Origin: Phycisphaerae bacterium
Lineage (GTDB): Bacteria; Planctomycetota; Phycisphaerae; Phycisphaerales; SM1A02
Assembly: GCA_002705085.1 (NCBI GenBank)
Contig: PAHO01000014.1
Coordinates: 45,399 to 109,398 of the forward strand
Length of the DNA stretch: 64,000 nt
Reading direction: 5' to 3'
Below are positions 9,493 to 18,187 of this stretch, one piece after another. Every line of letters begins with the position of its first letter. Within the stretch, counting starts at the first letter, position 1. Both the position numbers and the translations under genes were made by a program. The notes beneath the pieces are model-generated. The model made no database searches. It had not been told where the DNA came from and worked only from the letters and a program-made list of their open reading frames with translations.

Positions 9493-10097
9493 TGCTCTGG
9501 CTCCTCCCCCCAAAGCTCTCCAAAGGCTCGGACCGCACCGTGCAGGCGACTTTTTACGGTGCCCACGGGGATGTTCAGAATATCCGCCACTTGGGCGTAG
9601 GACATCCGCTGAAAATAGGTCAGTAACAAGATTTCTCGCTGGGCATCACCCAGTCGATCGACCACCGCCCGAACCCGGTTTGTTTGTTCCGCGCCTTGCA
9701 GTGGGCCTTGGGGATCATTGCCATTGGCCGGCATCAAATCAACCATGGCGACTGCATCATCTGATCCACCAACTGGCGTGTCCAAAGAAACGCTGGGCCG
9801 GCGACGCAACCAACGCCGAGCATCCCGAGCTTTGTTGGTGGCAATGGTGTACAGCCAAGGCTTCAACCGCCGGTCAACATCAAAGCTGGCTGCAGACAGG
9901 TGGATCTGGAGGAAGGTCTCCTGAAAAACATCTTCGGCCAATGCTCGGGAACCCGTAAATCGCACCAAGTAACCGAAGAGTTCATCCCGATACCGACGGA
10001 TCAATTCATCGATTGCGCCAGCTTGACCATCAACGTGGTGTTTCACCAAACGTTCATCAGATTCGGTTTGAAGATCAATGGACACGGGATGTGCCAT
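9489..10097 (-). CDS. ECF-type RNA polymerase sigma factor
   Basis: The protein has 202 residues from the ATG at 10097. Region 2 is at about 25-95 (AIDELIRRYRDELFGYLVRF and RALAEDVFQETFLQIH, then KPWLYTIATNKARD). Region 4 is at about 140-195 (QREILLLTYFQRMSYAQVAD followed by VGTVKSRLHGA). A longer form from a GTG at 10175 is possible, but its extra 26 residues do not look like sigma sequence. The gene overlaps the anti-sigma candidate by 4 bases, so the pair is co-translated. Its regulon cannot be told from this window. Confidence 0.92.
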   Translation of the reverse strand: MAHPVSIDLQTESDERLVKHHVDGQAGAIDELIRRYRDELFGYLVRFTGSRALAEDVFQETFLQIHLSAASFDVDRRLKPWLYTIATNKARDARRWLRRRPSVSLDTPVGGSDDAVAMVDLMPANGNDPQGPLQGAEQTNRVRAVVDRLGDAQREILLLTYFQRMSYAQVADILNIPVGTVKSRLHGAVRAFGELWGEEPEQ

Positions 10098-10193
10098 GCT
10101 ATCGGTCAAACCGAGGGTGCTGCCAAAGGCAGGCAGGTGAAGCGCGAAGCCCGTCATAGGGTTGCTACGTTCCACATTCGGAAGGAGTTCAAC

Positions 10194-10676
10194 TCAATCT
10201 GAGGGGCGTCCCTGTCGCCAAATGGCCCAAGGGTCACCCTCCCAGGCATACCGAGCATTGGGCAATTCAGCTCCCCCGCCCTGTCCAGTGCATCGCTCGC
10301 AAAACTGCAAGAGTTCTGCAGCTTGGCTCTGAGGCAGTCGATGGGACCAACGACGGCCGTTGGCCGCCAAATCCACCTGAACCATGCCCGTAGGGCACGG
10401 CGTGGCCAAAACCACACTCTCGGGGGGCGCTCCCAGCCCAAGCGTTGCAATCTGAGCTTCCAGAGACAACTGATCTTGTTTCGAAAGCCGCCGAACACAA
10501 GGAATGGGCCCCGGATCGGTGGTCTGACCAACCCGGCCAAAGCCATCAAAGCCATACCGAAGGGTGATTGGATCTTGGGGAATGGTGATCACGCAGGCCA
10601 AGCCGGGAGAAACCACCGAGGATCGACAACTCGCCAAAAGGACCCCGATCAACAAAATGCAGCATCGAGCAGACAC
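10194..10676 (-). CDS. Hypothetical lipoprotein
   Basis: The protein has 160 residues with a lipoprotein signal peptide and lipobox LLASC (Cys17). The mature part has several Cys residues, including CERC near residue 130, and no family I recognise. It lies just upstream of the sigma/anti-sigma pair on the same strand, with 96 bp to the chosen sigma start. It is divergent from pheT, with 56 bp between starts. Co-regulation with the sigma pair is possible but not shown. Confidence 0.65.
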   Translation of the reverse strand: MSARCCILLIGVLLASCRSSVVSPGLACVITIPQDPITLRYGFDGFGRVGQTTDPGPIPCVRRLSKQDQLSLEAQIATLGLGAPPESVVLATPCPTGMVQVDLAANGRRWSHRLPQSQAAELLQFCERCTGQGGGAELPNARYAWEGDPWAIWRQGRPSD

Positions 10677-10732
10677 GCCTCGATTGTACGGGTTTGGCCG
10701 AAAGGCCCCCTCCCGGATACTCTCGACAATCT

Positions 10733-12754
10733 ATGGACGCCTCTCTCCGATGGATCAATGCCCTCTTGGACCGCCCAGTGGAGTGTGAGGAGGCTGCAGA
10801 CCTCCTGACGCGGGCGGGCTTCCCGGTCGAACACACTGAACCCGTGAGCACCCGAATGGGAGAAGACATCCGGTTGGACGTGGAGACCACCTCCAACCGT
10901 GGCGATTGCAACGCCCACTTGGGCCTCGCTCGAGAAGTGGTTGCTTTAACCGACCGGCAGCTCAAAGATCCAACCCAACTTGAACCAGCTGATCCCGTCG
11001 GTTCGTCAGAGGCTGGTGTGGTGGTGGAGAACCAGGCCCCCGAAGATTGTTTGATTTACCACGCTCGCATCGTTCGTGGTGTCAAGGTGGGACCGTCTCC
11101 AGATTGGCTTGCTGCTCATTTGGAAGCTCGCGGAGATGTTCCACGCAACAACATCGTTGATGCCACCAACTATGTCCTTCACGAACTTGGACACCCCGTT
11201 CATGCTTTTGATTTGGACAAACTGCAAGGCGGACGAATCGAGATCAGGTATGCCCAGAGCGGGGAAAAGATGCTTCCCCTTGGCGCAGAGGCCAAAGAAA
11301 TCGAACTGTCGACCGAAGATCTCGTCATCGCTGATGGAGCGCAGCCGGTGGCTCTGGCGGGAGTCAAAGGTGGCGCAGCCTCAAGCGTGGATGAAAACAC
11401 CACAGATCTTTTGCTGGAGACCGCAACCTTTACCCCGAGTGCCGTCCGAAGATCCAGTCGGCGGCATGGCATCGCGAGCGACTCTTCCTACCGATTTGAA
11501 CGCCAAGTGCCCGATCGACAGGTCCCCATCGCCGCCGAACGCCTGCTTCAGTTGATTCTTTCGGTTGCCGGTGGAGAAGCAGCGCCGCCGACCATGGTTG
11601 GCACCATTGCTCCGGCGCCGAAAATGACTTTGCGGTTCGCCCGACTCAAGACCATCCTTGGCATTGACATCCCCGCACAAAGAGTGGTCGAAATCCTAGA
11701 CGCCCTCGGCTTGCAACCTGTTCATGAAGGCGACACCGTTTCTTGTACCGCCCCCATTGGTCGAGCGGACCTGAACCGTGAAATTGACTTGATTGAAGAA
11801 GTGGCCCGCATTCATGGTTTGGAATCACTTCCGATTGAAGATGCCGCGACCATCAGAATCAGACCCGCGCAGTCCACGGAAATTGCTCGCCGCATGGTCC
11901 GCGACATGCTGGTCGGCTTCGGCGCGTACGAAACCGTCTCACACACCTTGGTCTCAGAAGCGGCAGCCAAGCGATTCTTGGATCAAGGGCACCGCGGTCT
12001 TCGGGTGGATGACGAGCGGGCCGGCGGAACGCCCATCCTTCGCCCCTCGCTGATCGACACCTTGACCACCATCGCCGGAAGGAATCTTGATGCTTCTGGT
12101 CGGAGAGCCGCGCTGTTTGAAGTCGCGGCGGTCTTCCATGAACATGAGGGAGGACACGAAGAGAGAACCGCGACGGCCCTCTTGATGCCATGTCAGGATG
12201 AAACTTCTTTGCAACCCATCCGCGGCTGCATCGATCGGATCGTGAACATGCTCACTGGTGAAACGCCAACCGCGGCCCCCGCCGAACGCATTTGGTCCGC
12301 GCCCGGAGCAGATCTCCAGTGGCAAGGCCTTCCCATTGGCCACCTGGGGTTGTTGGCACCGGAGATTGTGGACGCCCATGGTCTTGAAGGAGAATGGGCG
12401 GCTTGTGAGCTCTTCTTGGAACCTCTTCTTTCTCATTGGCCACCAGAAATCTCGGTGACACCACCTCCCGCCTTCCCCGCGATTGAACGCGACCTTTCAT
12501 TGGTCTTGTCTGATGATGTTCAGTGGCACGCCATCTCATCGCTCATCAAGAACCTCGAACTGCCCGCCTTTGATTCGGTCGAATACGTGGGTGTCTTCCG
12601 CGGGAAACAAGTCACAGCTGGACGCAAAAGTTTGACCCTTCGCCTTCGATTCCGAGCGGAGGATCGGACCCTGACGCATGAAGAAGTGGATGCCCCGGTC
12701 ACCCAAGTGGTCGAGGCCTGCGCAAACCAATTTGGCGCGGAACTCCGACAATGA
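10733..12754 (+). CDS. pheT: Phenylalanine-tRNA ligase beta subunit lacking the OB-fold (EMAP-type) tRNA-binding domain
   Basis: The protein has 673 residues from the ATG at 10733. It has the B1-type start (LRWINALLDRPVECEEAADL), then passes directly to LDVETTSNRGDCNAHLGLAR (B3/B4 region). B5 follows (RLKTILGIDIPAQRVVEILDAL), then a catalytic-like core, and a complete C-terminal FDX-ACB anticodon-binding domain (PAFPAIERDLSLVL to the end). Bacterial PheT is usually about 790-810 residues because an OB-fold of about 110 residues is inserted after residue 40; that insert is absent. pheS is not adjacent, whereas pheST usually form an operon. A longer TTG start at 10694 adds no conserved sequence. 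Confidence 0.93.
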   Translation: MDASLRWINALLDRPVECEEAADLLTRAGFPVEHTEPVSTRMGEDIRLDVETTSNRGDCNAHLGLAREVVALTDRQLKDPTQLEPADPVGSSEAGVVVENQAPEDCLIYHARIVRGVKVGPSPDWLAAHLEARGDVPRNNIVDATNYVLHELGHPVHAFDLDKLQGGRIEIRYAQSGEKMLPLGAEAKEIELSTEDLVIADGAQPVALAGVKGGAASSVDENTTDLLLETATFTPSAVRRSSRRHGIASDSSYRFERQVPDRQVPIAAERLLQLILSVAGGEAAPPTMVGTIAPAPKMTLRFARLKTILGIDIPAQRVVEILDALGLQPVHEGDTVSCTAPIGRADLNREIDLIEEVARIHGLESLPIEDAATIRIRPAQSTEIARRMVRDMLVGFGAYETVSHTLVSEAAAKRFLDQGHRGLRVDDERAGGTPILRPSLIDTLTTIAGRNLDASGRRAALFEVAAVFHEHEGGHEERTATALLMPCQDETSLQPIRGCIDRIVNMLTGETPTAAPAERIWSAPGADLQWQGLPIGHLGLLAPEIVDAHGLEGEWAACELFLEPLLSHWPPEISVTPPPAFPAIERDLSLVLSDDVQWHAISSLIKNLELPAFDSVEYVGVFRGKQVTAGRKSLTLRLRFRAEDRTLTHEEVDAPVTQVVEACANQFGAELRQ

Positions 12755-13323
12755 GCGACTTCCGACACGAGAGTCTGAACCATTTTCTTGAGGCATTGGC
12801 AGAACGCTCCCCCGCTCCCGGTGGTGGCGCATCGGCGGGGGTGACTGTGGCCTTGGCAGCAGCCCAAGCGGAGATGGTGGTGGCGTGGACCAAACCAGAA
12901 CAACCAGAAACCATCACGTTCTTGCAGCAGGTCCGAGGTGAAGCTCTCGAACTGGCCGTGCGGGACGCTGATGCTTACCGCCGCTGGAGCGAATTGCAAA
13001 AAGACCGGGCAACCGACGATCCCGAATTGCAATCGGCCACCGAGGACATCATGGCTATTCCCGCTGCCCTGGCAACGCTATCCCTCACACTTCTCCGAGA
13101 GTGCGTGCGCTTGGCGCCAAAAACGAACCCTCGGCTTGGGTCTGATCTTGGCATCGCGGGCGCTCTGGCCGCCGCGGGCGTTCCATCGGCAGGCTGGAAC
13201 ACCAAAGCCAACCTGCACTTGGTGAAGCCCGAGGAGCAAGATGTCATTCAACAGGCCTTGGCTGAGCAAGAAGCCGAAGCGAAGTCGCTCCTCGACGAAC
13301 TGAATGCTTTCCTCTTGGGCTGA
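12751..13323 (+). CDS. Cyclodeaminase/cyclohydrolase family protein (FTCD C-terminal domain type)
   Basis: The protein has 190 residues. The family signature SPAPGGGASAGVTVALAAA is at about residues 22-40, followed by an all-helical fold. Stand-alone members act as methenyltetrahydrofolate cyclohydrolase (FchA) or formiminotetrahydrofolate cyclodeaminase in one-carbon metabolism. Which activity applies cannot be decided from sequence alone. The ATG overlaps the pheT stop (ATGA), so the two are translationally coupled. Confidence 0.85.
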   Translation: MSDFRHESLNHFLEALAERSPAPGGGASAGVTVALAAAQAEMVVAWTKPEQPETITFLQQVRGEALELAVRDADAYRRWSELQKDRATDDPELQSATEDIMAIPAALATLSLTLLRECVRLAPKTNPRLGSDLGIAGALAAAGVPSAGWNTKANLHLVKPEEQDVIQQALAEQEAEAKSLLDELNAFLLG

Positions 13324-13361
13324 TTGAACCAACAGTTCCCGACCAACCGATACAAAGCCTG

Positions 13362-13538
13362 ATGGCTGCGCCCAAAAAATTTCTCATGGTGGTCTATCGC
13401 TGTTGCAACACCTACGGCCGGTTGACTCGCAACCCATCCAACACGGCCTACGAAGGTCGATGCCCGAAATGTGGCGCAAAAACCAGAGCGATCATCGGAG
13501 CCGAAGGCACCAATCGGAAGATTTTTCAAGCCGGTTGA
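13362..13538 (+). CDS. 58-residue zinc-ribbon-like protein
   Basis: A short frame of 58 residues starts at the ATG at 13362. It contains YRCCNTYGRLTRNP and then GRCPKCGAKTRAIIG, giving Cys14-Cys15 and Cys34-x2-Cys37 as candidate zinc ligands. It ends GTNRKIFQAG. Similar tiny basic zinc ribbons with CPKCG and a C-terminal G-T/G-x-x-x-x-F occur in planctomycetes, as far as I recall; the function is unknown. It follows the cyclodeaminase gene by 38 bp on the same strand and converges on ilvE, whose stop is 4 bp away. Confidence 0.7.
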   Translation: MAAPKKFLMVVYRCCNTYGRLTRNPSNTAYEGRCPKCGAKTRAIIGAEGTNRKIFQAG

Positions 13539-13542
13539 CGGC

Positions 13543-14472
13543 TTAATCTTCTGGAGCGTTCTGAGCCACCATTTCCCGGAAAGTCTTGGTGAATTTCTGG
13601 GTGATTGGCCCCACCTTCCCATTGCCAATGACTCGGTCACCGATCTTGGAGGCACCGATCACTTCGGCCGCGGTCCCGGTCAGGAAGATCTCGTCCGCGT
13701 CGTAGAGGTCTTCAAGGCGAAGGGTTCGCTCCAGCACCGACACGTTGCAGGCTGGGGCAACCGTGTCGATCACGAACTGTCGAGTGATGCCCAACAAAAA
13801 GCCTGCGTCTGGAGCCGGCGTGGAAATGACACCGTCTTTGACCACAAAGATGTTGTCCCCCGTTCCTTCAGCCACCTCGCCTCTCGTATTCAGCATGATG
13901 GCCTCGTACAGACCTTGGCGCAGGGCTTCACATTTGGCGAGGATGTTGTTGAGGTAATTCAGACTCTTCACGGACGGGTCCAAGCATTCAACGGGGATGC
14001 GAGGCCGCTCGGCCACGATGACTTTCATCCCATCGCGGTACATCTCCTCGGGATACAAGCGGATGCTGTCGGCGATGCAAATCACCCCTGGCTCGGGGCA
14101 ACTGAACGGATTGAGACCCAACGTCCCTTCGCCTCGGGACAAAATCAGACGGATGTAGCCATCCTGAAGATTGTTGGCGGCCACGGTCTGGCGAGTGAGA
14201 TCCTCGATCTCATCGATGCTCAACTTTGGATCCAGGTGGATGCGCTCGGCCGACTCCATCAAACGAACCAGATGGGAGCGGAGTTTGAAGATCCTTCCGT
14301 TGTAAATCCGGATGCCCTCAAAGACCCCGTCGCCGTAGAGGAAGCCATGATCAAAGACACTCACCTTGGCTTCTGACTGAGGAATCAACGTCCCGTTGAT
14401 CCAAATCAGTCGCTGGTCGGTGGTGGAACCAGAATCGGGAGATGAGGCGGTAGCGGCGGAAGATTGAACCAT
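13543..14472 (-). CDS. ilvE: Branched-chain amino acid aminotransferase (class IV PLP enzyme)
   Basis: The protein has 309 residues from the ATG at 14472. It starts WINGTLIPQSEAKVSVFDHG, followed by GDGVFEGIRIYNGRIFKLRS. The PLP lysine is in SVKSLNYLNNILAK, and EAIMLNTRGEVAEGTGDNIF and LTGTAAEV are present. It transfers the amino group between Leu/Ile/Val and 2-oxoglutarate; D-amino-acid or aminodeoxychorismate activity is a less likely alternative in this fold class. The longer open frame to 14649 has no homology and overlaps the divergent gene at 14552, so the shorter start is used. Confidence 0.92.
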   Translation of the reverse strand: MVQSSAATASSPDSGSTTDQRLIWINGTLIPQSEAKVSVFDHGFLYGDGVFEGIRIYNGRIFKLRSHLVRLMESAERIHLDPKLSIDEIEDLTRQTVAANNLQDGYIRLILSRGEGTLGLNPFSCPEPGVICIADSIRLYPEEMYRDGMKVIVAERPRIPVECLDPSVKSLNYLNNILAKCEALRQGLYEAIMLNTRGEVAEGTGDNIFVVKDGVISTPAPDAGFLLGITRQFVIDTVAPACNVSVLERTLRLEDLYDADEIFLTGTAAEVIGASKIGDRVIGNGKVGPITQKFTKTFREMVAQNAPED

Positions 14473-14551
14473 CACCCAAAAAGTGTAGTCATTCACGACA
14501 TCCCCCACCGTGACGTCGTGATTCTGGGGCCCAAACAGCCGATAGAAGAAC

Positions 14552-16459
14552 GTGACCCTCCTTTTTTGCATCCTTGTGGGCCTCGTTGATGGCCATGCCT
14601 TCGACTTGGCGGAAAATCGCTGCTTTGAGACTGCTTTGACGGATCCCACCGTGAGAGCGGATTGGCCGGCTTACATCACCAGCGAGGACGCAAACGGAAC
14701 CCGCCTCTTACGCGTGCAAGCCAACTCTGGGGCGGTGGCCTTTCGACTCGACGGCCCCCAAGGGGCCACACCAGGCCCAGCCACCCTGCGCATCCAAGCG
14801 CAAGTCACCAACCTCGGTGGAGACCAGATCATGCTGGTCGCCCTTCGGGGAGAGACCCAAGTCACACACCTCGTGACCGAAGACGGCGACCATGAGATCA
14901 ACTTGCCGATTCCGGAAGGGGCCACGCCTCCATCGCTGTGGTGCAAAATCCTGCGTCAACATTTGGGAGAAGAAGTGACACCACGGACCCCGGTGCCCAA
15001 CCCAAGACTTCGACTCGATCTGAGGTCGGTTCAAGTTTGGCCCCGTCGTGAGCTTCGCATCGTGAAGGATCACTCTGCCGTGGTGGCCCCCAACCAAGAA
15101 CTTGTGTTGACATTGGAAGGAATCGATCCCGAAGGCGAACCGGTGGTGGTCACTGAAGTGTTGCCCAGTGGGGAGATGATGGAAGAAACCCTCACCGACG
15201 TGCTGCCCCGGCTGCAGATTGTCCGGACCTTCGAAGGACTTGGTCGATACCAATTGCACGTCCAACAAGGGGAGTTGGAAGCGGCTCAGAATGTGTGCAT
15301 CGTGCCATCCGAGCCTTTGGTCAACACTCGCATTGCGTTCTTCGCCCCCCCCGCCTTTTTTGGCGACTTGCATCGATTCTCAACGACTCCACCGGTTGGC
15401 TCTCCGGTCAGCCGACCCATGACTTCAGCCAAACGAGTGGTCATTGAACGGGACCCCACCCAAATTGTGGACCGATCGACTCTGGTGGCCAACCTTGAGT
15501 TGGAACCGTCATTGGGCTTTGCGCCTGAATCTTTAAGTGACGATGAGTTCCGAAGAGCAGGCTTGCACCTTTTCACCAACCTTCGAAATGTCGTTTTGGC
15601 CCCCAACGGAGCGGACTCTGGACCTGATGCGGCCCGATGGCACACCTTGAGCAAACTGTCGAGGGCCACCGTGCAAGCCGAAGGACAACTCCCTGGCTCT
15701 GGCGTCAGGCAGCTGTTCCGGCAAGATGGGGCGTTGTATATCTGGGTCGACCGACCTGAATTCTCCTTTGTGCTCCCAGTGACCGAAGCAAGCCATCGCA
15801 GAAACGCTGATGGACATGTGGAAGCCACGGGGTTGGCTTCGGGGAACATCGAATCGGGAGTTCGCAACCTCATCGTCGGGCCCTTGCGAGAACCTGAAGT
15901 GCTGGTGCTTCGACAACTTGACTTTGCCCGACCGGTCCAACTGACCCGAAACCAAGAAGTCAGCGCGAATCTCCACATCCCCAACCCCAGAGATGTGATT
16001 TGGAAAGGAAAACTCCAAGCCAATCGATCGGGGCCACTGCGACTCCGACTGAGCAAAACCTCGCTGGAATTGCTCCCTGGACAGGAAGTCAATCTTCCCG
16101 TCAACGTCGAATGGCCCGGATCTTTCGTCAAACACGGGCGGCATCCCGTCGACTTGGAGATTCAAGAATCAACGGGGGGCACCATTACCGCCACCCTCGA
16201 AGTGGAAGTGGCGTTCCCCGGATTGAAAGTCGAGTTGGTCTCGGATGCACGCTTGGTCATGATGGCTTCTCAGCCACTCGACACCCAACTCACTTGGTGG
16301 AACCAAGACACCAAACTCAAGCGGGAAGAACGTCAACGTCTCCGAGAGGGCCAGAGCATTGAACGGGTGGTGCCCGCGGAAGCAACGCACGTGGATGTGG
16401 TGTCAGGCATCCGCACCATCCGTTACGACCTTCAAGGCATGCGTGACGGTGGCTTCTGA
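14552..16459 (+). CDS. Large secreted protein of unknown function
   Basis: The protein has 635 residues from a GTG start preceded by GAAGAA. A short hydrophobic leader (TLLFCILVGLVDGHA) suggests export. The rest is beta-rich. A segment near residues 175-260 resembles Ig-like or filamin-like folds, and another near 480-570 (LSKTSLELLPGQEVNLPVNV) resembles surface proteins with NEW3-like beta domains. No catalytic motif is seen. It is divergent from ilvE and its 3' end overlaps the convergent membrane-protein gene by 28 bp. Function unknown. Confidence 0.72.
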   Translation: MTLLFCILVGLVDGHAFDLAENRCFETALTDPTVRADWPAYITSEDANGTRLLRVQANSGAVAFRLDGPQGATPGPATLRIQAQVTNLGGDQIMLVALRGETQVTHLVTEDGDHEINLPIPEGATPPSLWCKILRQHLGEEVTPRTPVPNPRLRLDLRSVQVWPRRELRIVKDHSAVVAPNQELVLTLEGIDPEGEPVVVTEVLPSGEMMEETLTDVLPRLQIVRTFEGLGRYQLHVQQGELEAAQNVCIVPSEPLVNTRIAFFAPPAFFGDLHRFSTTPPVGSPVSRPMTSAKRVVIERDPTQIVDRSTLVANLELEPSLGFAPESLSDDEFRRAGLHLFTNLRNVVLAPNGADSGPDAARWHTLSKLSRATVQAEGQLPGSGVRQLFRQDGALYIWVDRPEFSFVLPVTEASHRRNADGHVEATGLASGNIESGVRNLIVGPLREPEVLVLRQLDFARPVQLTRNQEVSANLHIPNPRDVIWKGKLQANRSGPLRLRLSKTSLELLPGQEVNLPVNVEWPGSFVKHGRHPVDLEIQESTGGTITATLEVEVAFPGLKVELVSDARLVMMASQPLDTQLTWWNQDTKLKREERQRLREGQSIERVVPAEATHVDVVSGIRTIRYDLQGMRDGGF

Positions 16460-17010
16460 CCCAAGAGGGTGCGCCAGAGCACATCGGTGACTTGCCAGCC
16501 ATTCGATTCCTCGCGCAATTCGATTCGCCAAGTGGTTGCTATGGGTCGACCTTCGTCCACTACCCGAACCTTCAATTCCACATGCACTCGATCTGAACGA
16601 AGCGTGGCCCCCTCGATCCTCAAAATCGTCCAAGAGGAAAATCGGTATCGAGCAGCCCGAGCGATTTGACGATCCAATGTGGCGAAATCTTGACGAGGTG
16701 ATTGCTCATCCCCAACGGCCCACCCTGCGTCGGGGTGCAATCGGGCACGGGCCGCCTCGATTTGGCCTTGGCAAACCTCTGCCACCAAACCTTCAACCAC
16801 AGGAATCGCTCGCTCAGCAGGGGTTTCAACCAAACTGGCCGCAAGCCACACCCCGCAAGCCAAACCAAGACACCCCACCCCCGCATGACGAGGTCGGCTG
16901 AAGCCTTCACGCAATGCAAACCCCAACATGGCGAATCCCAAGAGCATCAAGGGGATTGCAACGGGATATGGATTGGCCATCAAAGCGTCAAATTCGACCA
17001 TTGGATCCAT
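16432..17010 (-). CDS. Two-TM membrane protein with an NTF2-like soluble domain
   Basis: The protein has 192 residues from the ATG at 17010, with AAGGA six bases upstream. Two transmembrane segments (about 15-33 and 42-60) are followed by a soluble domain: VEGLVAEVCQGQIEAARARL, then DFATLDRQIARAA, and a beta sheet ending TTWRIELREESNGWQVTDVL. That order (helices, then a curved sheet ending in W-x-V-x-x-V) looks like an NTF2/SnoaL-like fold without obvious catalytic residues. It is divergent from the LON-domain gene. Confidence 0.72.
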   Translation of the reverse strand: MDPMVEFDALMANPYPVAIPLMLLGFAMLGFALREGFSRPRHAGVGCLGLACGVWLAASLVETPAERAIPVVEGLVAEVCQGQIEAARARLHPDAGWAVGDEQSPRQDFATLDRQIARAARYRFSSWTILRIEGATLRSDRVHVELKVRVVDEGRPIATTWRIELREESNGWQVTDVLWRTLLGQKPPSRMP

Positions 17011-17051
17011 CCTAAATCCTTTTCAGTCCCCCGCGGCGCTACTATGTTCGT

Positions 17052-17747
17052 GTGGAAACATCGATCCAATGCGATTTCCGTAGGGAGTTTCCGATCTTCC
17101 CGCTTCGTCAAACGGTGATGTTCCCTCACAGTGTGGTCCCTCTTCACATTTTTGAGCCGAGATATCGGCAAATGTTGGACGACGCTCTGGACCGAGTAGG
17201 ACAGTTGGTGACGGCCACCACCCATCCCGATGCCGAAGCAGAGCAACCAGATGAACCATCTCCGTTGCTTCCCGTGGGGTGCATCGGACAAATTGTGGAT
17301 CACGAACGATTGCCCGACGGGAGATACAACATTCTTCTTCAGGGGCTGTGCCGGGTTGAGATCGAAGAACTCAATGAAGCGACGGAGGATCGACTCTATC
17401 GCTTGGGACGACTTCGACCCCTGGTTGATTCAGAAGCCAATGAACATGATCGGCCCGAGGCCCGAGATTTGATCCGCATTGCACTCCAGGGACCCGGGGT
17501 AGGCACCATGTCGATGGCCGATGACTTGGAAAAGTTGCTCGATCGCGAAGAAGCACCCCTGGACGCCATTGTGGATCTCTTGGCCCACCCCCTGCTGCGA
17601 GAAGCTCGAGATCGAAGCGAATACTTGTCGCTCTCCGCACTTCCGGAAAGGATGGCCATGTTGCTCCGGACCATGCGACACATCAATGCGGGCGCCCGCC
17701 AACTCATGGAAGATCAGAATGTTGATCCTCCAGAATCGGAAAATTGA
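17052..17747 (+). CDS. LON substrate-binding-domain protein (PUA-like)
   Basis: The protein has 231 residues. The LON N-terminal domain begins FPIFPLRQTVMFPHSVVPLH and continues IFEPRYRQMLDDAL and VGCIGQIVDHERLPDGRYNI. The helical second half ends before any AAA or protease domain. Stand-alone LON domains of this kind are widespread; their role (possibly regulation or binding of unfolded protein) is not established. The GTG start at 17052 is used because the FPIFPL motif must be included. The 3' end overlaps the convergent SixA-type gene by 34 bp. Confidence 0.85.
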   Translation: METSIQCDFRREFPIFPLRQTVMFPHSVVPLHIFEPRYRQMLDDALDRVGQLVTATTHPDAEAEQPDEPSPLLPVGCIGQIVDHERLPDGRYNILLQGLCRVEIEELNEATEDRLYRLGRLRPLVDSEANEHDRPEARDLIRIALQGPGVGTMSMADDLEKLLDREEAPLDAIVDLLAHPLLREARDRSEYLSLSALPERMAMLLRTMRHINAGARQLMEDQNVDPPESEN

Positions 17748-18187
17748 TGCACGGCACACGGGGCTTCTACTCCCGCAAGCAACCAATCTTCGACGGCCCA
17801 GGTCAATTGAAACCCTGAGGCGGGAGACAAAGGGCCGCTCTGGGGAGCATGCTTCCACAACAGTTCCGAAAGCCCGGGATTGTGAGCAACCATGAGGACA
17901 TGCTTGACCCGAGGCAAGGTCTGGGTCACACGGTGAAGTTGCTCGGAGGAGGCGAGATACAACCCAGACATGGACGACACGGGCCCAAGGCCCAAAAGCT
18001 CAGCCGTGGCATGAGCCCGGACCGCATCAGAACTCAAAATGAGATCTGGAGCAACTCCGAGGGACCGAATCTGAATCCCCAACCGTGCCGCGGCCGCACG
18101 GCCACTCGTGGTCAGCGGCCGAACGCGGTCGTTTGGCCCAGATGCGGCTTCCGCATGTCTGATGTACGTGCAACGCAGGTTTGAAAT
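17714..18187 (-). CDS. SixA-type histidine phosphatase (non-canonical start codon)
   Basis: In-frame reading gives the phosphatase signature TYIRHAEAASGPNDRVRPLT, then SGRAAAARLGIQIRSLG, LILSSDAVRAHATAELL and the second catalytic histidine in VLMVAHNPGLSELL. The RHA histidine lies upstream of the first TTG start (18082), so that shorter form would be inactive. Between the upstream in-frame TGA and RHA there is no ATG, GTG or TTG. The best candidate start is the ATT at 18187, seven bases after AAAGGA, giving 157 residues, normal for SixA. CTG at 18178 is an alternative. Family members dephosphorylate phosphohistidine or small phosphate esters. Confidence 0.75.
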   Translation of the reverse strand: MSNLRCTYIRHAEAASGPNDRVRPLTTSGRAAAARLGIQIRSLGVAPDLILSSDAVRAHATAELLGLGPVSSMSGLYLASSEQLHRVTQTLPRVKHVLMVAHNPGLSELLWKHAPQSGPLSPASGFQLTWAVEDWLLAGVEAPCAVHQFSDSGGSTF

